The notes below the pieces were generated by a model. The model was not told the DNA's origin. It saw nothing but the letters and a program-made list of their open reading frames with translations, and did not search any database. Positions 56,160 to 64,000 of a stretch of 64,000 bases of DNA are shown here, piece by piece. Numbering within the stretch: position 1 is the stretch's first letter; each line of letters opens with the position of its first letter. Source of the stretch: Haemonchus contortus (lineage: Eukaryota > Nematoda > Chromadorea > Rhabditida > Trichostrongylidae). The translations under genes were made by a program, and so were the position numbers. Location of the stretch: assembly GCA_000469685.2 (NCBI GenBank), contig LS997562.1, positions 30,665,928 through 30,729,927 on the forward strand, in the 5' to 3' direction.

Positions 56160-56432
56160 GAAGTCTTCGGGCTTGATTGATCCCGTCTGGGGGTGCGCCC
56201 CGCATTCGACTTCCATTCGGAGTCGTAGTGGCGTGTTGAATGCGTATGCGGCCTATACAATGACTTGCGGTGGCAAGTCGATCTACGAGTCAGTGTTTTT
56301 ATCCTCCCAGACGACTTCGACACCAATTAATCGACCCCTAAGGGATGGAAGGTTTTGTCAGGACTGGAGAATATCGAGCCGGGACTCGAACGCGTGACCA
56401 CGATAGTGTGCACTACCCCACCTTTTCTACAG
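56160..56432 (-). mobile_element. tRNA-derived SINE
   Basis: Minus orientation; 3' end cgggcttgattgatcccgtc, body ggcctatacaatgacttgcg, B box gggactcgaacgcg, head cactaccccacc. Confidence 0.8.
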
Positions 56433-56774
56433 ATGTACTACTGGGAATATCGAAAAAAACCGAGCTATCAGAAAACGACCACGCTGCTGCTCGAAGTTCG
56501 ACTTAAATGACGGGGACCTATGACGTGAACGATTTCGATAGAAGCTTTGTTTGATGTGAATACGCGATTAGATGCCGTCCCATCTGGTTGTTAAATGGCA
56601 ACTTTGCTTACGAAAGAAGATCGGGGTTGTTCGAACGATTTATGTAATTTCAAAAAAACACAGACAACCAAGCTAAGCTTGTTGGCAGCTCAACCTTTGT
56701 GAACTCTTATGTGCACAGATTTTTTGTTGTAATTAAGGAACAGCACAAAACTGCGCACGTAAGAGTTCATAAAA

Positions 56775-57300
56775 AAAGCGAAGGCCGGGAAGTGGCAAGT
56801 GGCAAACTACCACACGCAGGGTGTGGTGCAATAGGATCAAAATCGTCGCGTCGCGACGAAAGGGACGCCGCGCGCGAACGAATTTGGCGGAATGCAGCAG
56901 CAGGTGAGAAATACAGGAACAAAAGAATCAACAGTAGAACCATGCCTAAAGCAATGTTCGCATATCGATTGAGCTGTATGAAGAACACTAGAGCTGTAAT
57001 AACGGCAAAGCGAATTTTCCGCACAGCCGCGTGCGGGGAATCGACTACACAATACCGATCCTACTGCCCGTCTCCCTCACGCGCATGATCCGGGGATCGG
57101 ATCTCAAATCAATTAGTGCCCAGCCCAGTCAGATCTTTCATCGCTGCGGCGCCAGTTAATTGGTCTCATACTCGTCTTTGAGGATAAAAAACCAAGTTGG
57201 ACATCGGCTGTCCACCGCAATTCATTGCATGGTCTACACACTCGATCAAAACATCTTACGATTATGAGCGGAAGTCATATGCAGAAGGACATTCCTAAAA
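56775..57300 (+). mobile_element. tRNA-derived SINE interrupted by the MITE
   Basis: 5' head 56,775-56,818 (gcgaaggccgggaagtggca ... ctaccacacgca) and continuation 57,086-57,300 (tgatccggggatcggatctc ... ggacatcggctgtccaccgc). Joining across the 259-bp MITE restores the SINE order. Confidence 0.75.
56819..57077 (-). mobile_element. TIR-bearing MITE, copy 3 of 3
   Basis: 259 bp, GGGTGTGGTGCAATAGGATC at the left and gatcctactgcccgtctccct at the right. Flanking 8-mers cacacgca (56,811-56,818) and cacgcgca (57,078-57,085) differ at one base. The minus-strand hydrophobic frame (57,024-56,767) is open through most of the element. Confidence 0.85.
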
Positions 57301-59654
57301 AGGGAATAATTGACCCTGAAAATCTCACCCCAACTCTCTACTTATGAAAGCGGTCAATTTTATAGGTCGTTCCCCTGCGCAAGGCATGAGAATTGAACGT
57401 AACTTATCTAGTTCCTGGGAGAGACGATATGCAATGTCAGTTCTGCCTTTTGTCAGGTATACCAAACAGCTGTTCGACGGTTAATGTACCCGATTCATGA
57501 AAACTTCGCGTTATTGTCGAAACTCTAGGACGACCCCTAAAAAAATGATTTGGCCGTGAGGACAAATAGTCAGTTAGAATTCGGATGGCTAATCCGGATG
57601 ATCCTAGAAGTCTGGACTTGGAACTTAAGAAAGTTCTACGAATTTCCGGGAGTCCATCTTCATTTCCCAGTGAGAAATGATGGGAAAAAAGTGTATAATG
57701 TCGAATCAGTGACGTTTATCACTTCAAATAATCTCATTTATGATTTCAAAACAATCAATGCTTAAGAAATGAATGAAGGCCACGCCTCAGGCTCTTTCAC
57801 TTGGTCTCCATGTGGATAATCATAATCATATCAATAGGATAATCATAAGTTACCACAAGGAAGTGGGAAAAGCTGACAGCTGACTAATTCTAGGCGAGGG
57901 CGGCTAGGGCCTCTTATAGTAGTAATCAGGCGCGGGAAAGGAACTCCCACGGGTCAGATTTACATACCCTCCAGAACAACATCGTCAAGGAGTCAGCACT
58001 TTGAGGTTAGTGGGACGAACTCTTCTAGGTTAAATGGTCCCGGATAACTTGTACAAGCCCTCCGTTAAGACCAAATATGAATTCAAGACCCCACTAGGAT
58101 TCCGACTGAGGCGCATCCAAGCAAACACCCATTAAGAAGAAGTGGGACCGGCAAATTTTGTTCGGGCTCAGGGTGCCAACTATAGCTCGGCAGCTTTTTA
58201 GAAAACTTGGAAAAAAGATGCTGATTCTCAGAACTTCAGATTAACTAAGTAGACCATTCCTAGAAGGGTGAAGTAGTTGACTTTTTGTGCTGTATCAACA
58301 AGCTGAAGCAAAAGTCATGACAGCGCCATTCCAGAAACTGAAAAATGTAATCTCATTCACTATGTAAATGGGTTCGTTCAAAGGACGCATAAGAAAGTGT
58401 TCATGACAATGAATATGAGAGCAGAGTTATGTATACTATGGGCTGCACCGAAAGACGTTATAGCTAGAACTTGTGGAAGGTTCGAATTTAACACATAAAG
58501 ACGGTATGCAAATCCAAAGGCCTTCAAACTGCTACCCACGGTGATAGTTGTGCATATGGCCTATTTCAAAGAAATCGAGCAGTGCAATCTTAGCTATCCT
58601 TCTCCTACGCCCAGAACTGCGGAAAATTCTATCAGGGAAGTCTCTATGAGAAATAGCTTCCTAATAAATCACTGCTTTCACACATAGGGCTGCAAATCGC
58701 TTGTGAATGGAACGATCTTTGAAGTTGGCTTTTGCGGATGCATCGACAACTAAAGACCGGTGTGGAAAGATACAGACGGTAAGAAGGGCAACCTGTAGGG
58801 GTGTGGTGGTGGAGATGTATCTCGACCACTTTGATGGATTTCTTGATTAAATAGGCATGTAGCAAAGGTAATCAAGTACTTTTTCTTGTCTTCGAATTCA
58901 AATTGTTTCTATTTGCTAATTCGCTTTTGATTTTTCTCATATTGGAGGTATTTGCTCAGGCTCTGCTCTGGAAATTTCCGATTTTTACCCATTATTTGTG
59001 GGTAGCAAAATTAAAGACCACACATCCACACATCGACTGACAGTGACCAGCCACATTTTCTATCATTCTGAATAAAAAGAGGTGGAGTGAGGATACGAAA
59101 AAGGGTGTATTGATGTAAAGTCGCCGACCATGACCCCTCCAACTGCCTGGTTCCTCCGAGCATATAGTGGCAGTGATCCTATAACCACACAAAAATCGTC
59201 CCATTCACATATTCGTCATCTGGAATCCCCTCTTCCGCTAGCCGTAGCGCAAAACAGATTTTTAATTCAACACTGGTCTTGACGATAACTGTTTTCTTTC
59301 AGGTTTACTACTGGAGTAGGAGATGAGGTAACACGAATGGAACTAGCCCGAAATACTGACATTCACCAAATAGTCTCTTAAACTTTGCCAATTCAAGAGG
59401 AATTCCGAAAATGGTCAAGAAATCCTAAGACTTTGTTACAAGGCTTACATAAATCAAGAAGAAAGAAGAATAGGAAACCATAATATGCGTCATGAACTTT
59501 TAGAGCTGTAGGTAAATACGTCAGAATGGACGAATCGGCCTTACGATTAGAATTCAAAAAAAAGCGGGACCGATTGATGCCAAAAGATTCGTACTTTTAT
59601 ACTCTATTCTCATTAACAACTCGTGCAATTGATGTCGATAACGGGCATCTTTGG
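57301..59654. other. Intergenic, nothing recognised
   Basis: No gene or repeat family member that I can support. A weak resemblance between 57,372-57,500 and 60,660-60,810 (ggcatgaga...; caaacagc.gttcgacggtt) suggests a further old dispersed repeat. Confidence 0.3.
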
Positions 59655-59878
59655 ACGCTGATCAATCCCGTCTTAGGGATGCGCCCCCGCATTCAGATTC
59701 CATTCAGAATCGTGGTGGCGTGTTGCCAATGAATTGAGGTGGCCGGTCCATGAACAACTCAGTGATTTTGTCTCCCGGACGACTCTGGTGCCACTTAACT
59801 GACCCAGATAGGTCGATTCGGGATTCGACAATGCATGTGTAATAGTGCGCTACTTGCCGCTAACACCACCTACGTCCA
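59655..59878 (-). mobile_element. tRNA-derived SINE, internally deleted
   Basis: Minus orientation; gatcaatcccgtcttaggga, ttccattcagaatcgtggtg and head ttgccgctaacaccacctac; about 70 bp of body are missing. Confidence 0.75.
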
Positions 59879-60047
59879 CCTTAGCCTAGACCTCACAAAA
59901 TATAGGGAAGAGTTCCACGCGACATCAGTGTAACTACGGTAACATCTACTTCCCCTCTACTTCTGTTCATTGCGGGACCATGAATTGCTGGTCTATCAAC
60001 ATCATGTTAGACTAGGCATGGCACACCGGTCTGCAGTTTCTTAATCA

Positions 60048-60597
60048 CATGAAGTGTGGCGCAGAAAACTGGTATCAAAATTATACAAATCAAGCCAAAT
60101 AGGAAACATTTACTCCTATACAATCATTACAAAATTGTTAACAACGTATCACATCTCGCATGCGAAATGAGCATCTTTTCCTTTAATGCAAGCATCCAAC
60201 CTCTTTCGGAAGTTTTCAAGAATGCGAGCAATCACTTTCATCCCACGCTTCTACAAGAGAGCTTTATTTTTAGAGAGTTCTAAGACTTGTGTTTGAAAGT
60301 GCAGGCTTTTTGCTCCAGGATCGTCCATATAGCAAAATCCAAAGGCTTGAGATCGGGGAATTTGACGGTCAAATCTACTTCGTCCAAAAACCAGGAAGCG
60401 TTGTTTCACAAGATTGCAACGTCTTCTTGGGGAGGGGGGGGGGGGGGGCTGTGGGCTAGTGCCCAATCCTGCTGAAAGGTTCAGCTGACGTTCATCGCGT
60501 TTTTTGCCCCCAAAGGATCACCGCATCCTCCAGCCTAGAAGCCTAAAGTCGATTTTTTTTATTGCCCGTCACACTCCATGTGGGCCACCCTAGTTGC
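60048..60597 (-). mobile_element. Mariner-like relic, copy 2
   Basis: Homologous to 25,677-26,150 (for example aatcactttcatcccacgct and gcaggctttttgctccagga). Right terminus cactccatgtgggccaccct matches the expected inverse of the other copy's left end; the left terminus is lost. A poly-G run (60,433-60,450) interrupts it. Transposase traces on the minus strand only. Confidence 0.7.
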
Positions 60598-61439
60598 CCA
60601 TCGGAGAGTTTACCATACCTAAAACAGAGGCAGGGTTTTTTTTTTTTAAATAAGTTTTCCCGCTGCGCGAGGCATGAGAAGCAAGCGATATTTTATCATG
60701 TTCCTGGGGGTCATTTCTAACAATAAGAAGCCGACTACATGTGGCCGTCCCCAACATGGCATCACTAGGGATACCCAACAGCCGTTTGATAGTTCATGTG
60801 TCCGATTCCCAAACCTTTCTGAACGGTTTCGAAGTTTCAGTCAGCTTACATGGCTGATTTGATGGGTGCCTATACTCCCCGTTGAGATTCCTAGAGTCCG
60901 GCAAAGCTCATAACCCTGTTGTTTGAAAGTGCTATATGCGAAATTGCTGTAAATGTTAATGGGACGAATTCATACCATCAGGTATGGCGTGTTCTGCAAT
61001 TTGCACCCCTCACCCTACAATGCGTGTCAAACGACGTGTCGAATCGACCAAAGCCTTACTCCACCCTACAAGAAACACTCTCATTCGTCACCGAGCAAAA
61101 ACGGTAGTTTACATCTTGAGATATGGCATTGGCACGTCTGAGCGAGCGTGTAAATAAAAAAGTGCATTCTCATACTCATCACCAAAATGTATCGGCAAAC
61201 CATCGAAGAAGCTATAAGGAGTTGGGAAAGCATATACAGAACTTGCAATTTTCACACGAGAGTTTGCTTTCAAGCAATATGAACCATTCCTGAGGTAGGC
61301 GATAGTGATGAAACCGACACTTAAACAGTTCACTTCAGCCTTCAGCCAAAACATTTCGAGGGAAGGACAACGTGAATAATACGGCACTAGGATACAGCAT
61401 AAAGTCTTTTCTCGTTGTTCGATCCTGTTCTCGAAGTGG
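60598..61439. other. Intergenic, nothing recognised
   Basis: Frame 61,109-61,459 (minus, 116 codons) overlaps the SINE boundary and shows no motif. Confidence 0.3.
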
Positions 61440-61590
61440 GTCCCATACTCGACTTCCATTCAAAATCGTAGTGACATTTGAAACGTGTAGTTTGTGGCCT
61501 ACACAATTAGTTGCAGTGGTCATGCGATCTTCTCAGACGAGCCTGAGATCACCTAAGTGACCCCGGAGCAATGGGAGAGTTGACTGGCTT
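61440..61590 (-). mobile_element. tRNA-derived SINE fragment
   Basis: Minus orientation; ctcgacttccattcaaaatc, gtggcctacacaattagttg and agacgagcctgagatcacc; head absent. Confidence 0.65.
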
Positions 61591-64000
61591 GTTGACCTGT
61601 TAGGACGTCGTCTCACTACGGAATTTGTAGCTGTCCACGACTACACTGTTGGCCTACGCTGTGGTCGTTTGCCTAATGTTATGGATATTTATAGAAATTA
61701 AAGTAGGATTTTTTAGAACGGTTATTTGAATCTAGCCATTGTTGTCCTTTTCTCAGTCTTGCATGTACTCAGGAAGGATTCCATCAAATTGTGGAGTACT
61801 TGTCATCCACAGCTGAAGGATACATTGAAATTGCATGGAATGGGCATGGAACTGTGCTAGAAGTTATAGAGTTTTGGGGTTCAAGACTTCTTTCACTAAA
61901 GATGTGCGCATGGGTAAGCTGGAACTCAGTTCGGTGAAGGGAAAAGTTATGAGGGGAGCGATCTATTACTGATCCTTCGGTCGTTGTGATGGATATATTG
62001 CTAGAAAGTTTGCCACGTTTGAGACGACTCCAACGCCATTCCCGAAATTATCTTCCGCAGCATCGCAAAATGATAAGGATAGAATGGTCGCTGTGGTAGA
62101 AAACACTCCACGTCGAGCTAGCCACCCTCTTTAAGGATGATAGACGCGCTCGAAAAAAAAAACCTCTACTTTTGGAGCCTTGTGATACGGGTCGATAAAT
62201 TGCTTGTTCCTATTCTTCATGGCCCCTTTGCACCCCATCACTATCTATCAGACTATCGAGTTGTCAATTTGAGGTAGCTGTGGAGGATTCATTGCATTTT
62301 TTTCCTTATGGAGCCTTAGATACCCCTTAATCAGGGAATTCTAACTAATCTTAGAGAAATTGAAAAAATTGCTCAGAAGTTCCAACAAAATTTATTTCTC
62401 TTTTATAGAAAAGAATGTTTTACTTTCAAGACAACTTGCAGTTGATAACTCTGAAACAATCTTTCTGGCTATCACTTTCATCGAGCCTTATTATCGTATC
62501 CTCTACATCCCAGGAATCGTATAATACGTTAGGTGACTAAAATGGCTCAGACTGCGACGGGCCTCATGAGATCCCACAATAGACGTCAACTTCCGCCAAT
62601 AGACTTAACATGGACTAAAATGTCTCAGACGGGGACCAATCAGTCACAATGGCTATGCCTGGGGCGGTAAGCAATTCTCTTCATCGACAAGAACCGAACC
62701 TGCAGCGCGCTTGCGCTGAAACAGCGCCCACGCGCACTAGGCCACGGATGAACTCATCTCGTCCTACCGACGCGTCATCAGAAAGAGTTGCCTTCGCAGT
62801 CGTGCAGTTGTATAGAAGTTTGAAAGAAACCTATCATACTTCAGCAGAAACCTATCATACTTCAGCACAGCTGTATGAATACACCCAGCTTGGGAATACT
62901 GCATAAAATTATAAATACTAAGAAATTGTCATTGCTATTATAGTGATTGAGATCTCGACGATTATGTTTTCACGCATTCATCACTTCAGTTTGATCAGGG
63001 ATTGGTATGGTTCTAATCTGATTAGTTTTTCTGGAATGAGCTGTACATAAGATCAAAGCTGAGGAATGTAAACGCTTTTGAATAGGCAATTGGGTGGTGC
63101 AGAGTCTTTCCTTGATATTCAAATTTTAACTATAGCCGGATCAGTCATCTCTCAAGCATATTGTTCCAATCTTTATTCTTTGGTCAATTTTTCGAGCTAA
63201 CTATGAACCACCCGATGTATGCGTTTCTGCGTTTTCAACATGCAAAACAGTGCTCTTACTCCCACTTGAGGATAGTAGGGTAACATGGCGGTCGTTATGC
63301 CGAAAGTAGGACTCCATGCCCGACTTGAGTTGGTCCTGCACGACTATTTTTTAGCCTTGCATTTAGTTAGCCATTTACGTATAGTATTGCTGAGTAGAAC
63401 TCAATCTCCATTGCAGGTCTTCAAAAAGGGTGATAGATATTCCAAATAAGTCTTGTTGCTTTGATAAAGAACACAACTTTGCCCCCAACCTTCGACAATG
63501 CTTTGAAGTGGAGCACACTCTGTTTTTTGAATTCCTCATTTTAGACTTCAGTTCAGTTCATCCGTAAACCAAAGATGCTTTTATCGCTCTTAAAATTACA
63601 TTGGTAAAGCTCTCGTAGCAGATTTGGATCATCAACATACTAGACTAAGATTCACTGAAAGTCGAACATGACCAGTTCTGAAGATTTCTTGTTTTCTTTC
63701 TTCCCCTTGTGGTATTGAGTACGAAACACATCATCACGAAGGGAAAGAGGTAGAAAGAAATGCGTACCGTTGAGAAAATTAGTTCGTTGCCAAAGTTTAT
63801 TAAATAACGGGCTCTGTAAAGCCTTTTTATCAGAATCACCTGAATGCGCATGAAGTCATAGAGTTACAGATTTTCAACAGATCGCTTCCAACTGTTGAGC
63901 GTTATGGAGACTACGGAATTCTATTAGTACAACTGAGACACGGTCTGATCATATTGCTTGAATAAAATTTCTCCTCGTTGCGAAGTACATACTGCTCATA
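61591..64000. other. Intergenic; one tRNA-like segment and a 21-bp duplication
   Basis: No gene recognised. 62,826-62,846 and 62,847-62,867 are identical 21-mers (gaaacctatcatacttcagc + a). The tRNA-like segment is listed separately. Confidence 0.35.
62690..62750 (-). repeat. Second type of tRNA-like head (Pol III boxes)
   Basis: Read on the minus strand: tggcctagtgcgcgtgggcg (A-box-like) at 62,744-62,725, an anticodon-arm-like gcgctgtttcagcgc, and aggttcggttcttg (B-box-like) at 62,701-62,688. No full cloverleaf acceptor stem, so a tRNA pseudogene or another SINE head rather than a working tRNA. Confidence 0.4.

Overview
This is nuclear DNA of a parasitic strongylid nematode, most likely a hookworm (Ancylostoma or Necator type). 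I base that on a pair of intact two-domain Ancylostoma-secreted-protein (ASP, SCP/TAPS) genes split into many small exons, a divergent tandem-repeat galectin gene, very short introns, and dense Tc1/mariner, Penelope-like and tRNA-derived SINE repeats. Species cannot be fixed from the sequence. There is no bacterial-type operon, CRISPR array or genuine tRNA/rRNA gene that I can support.

Layout. 1-4.8 kb is intergenic, with a 303-bp fold-back element, a TIR-bearing MITE copy and a Tc1-like non-autonomous element. 4.8-15.3 kb is a large inverted duplication: two arms of about 3.2-3.4 kb, each carrying a complete 14-exon, 449-codon ASP gene, divergently oriented. They are separated by about 3.8 kb holding a decayed Penelope-like retroelement (N-terminal region, RT, GIY-YIG endonuclease) and its own inverted repeat. 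17.6-23.3 kb holds a Cys-rich secreted-type gene region, now broken: a 1,573-bp Tc1-like element lies inside an exon, and an intron carries a SINE that has itself been split by a 913-bp mariner-like element. 23.9-25.6 kb is a tandem array with two exact periods (118 then 145 bp). 28.2-30.3 kb is a two-domain galectin gene on the minus strand, 5' incomplete. 30.7-64 kb is mostly gene-poor: many copies of one ~300-bp tRNA-derived SINE, one mariner with complete ends, another MITE copy inserted into a SINE, a 337-bp inverted-repeat pair at 53.7/55.4 kb, LTR-like signals near 44-45.7 kb, and a few open frames I do not recognise.

How it fits together. The functional content I trust is the ASP pair (secreted CAP proteins, thought to act at the host-parasite interface) and, less certainly, the galectin. 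Almost everything else is transposable-element strata. Nested insertions give relative ages: SINE older than mariner (21.6-22.8 kb), SINE older than MITE (56.8-57.3 kb), and the ASP duplication older than a 201-bp insertion present in one arm only.
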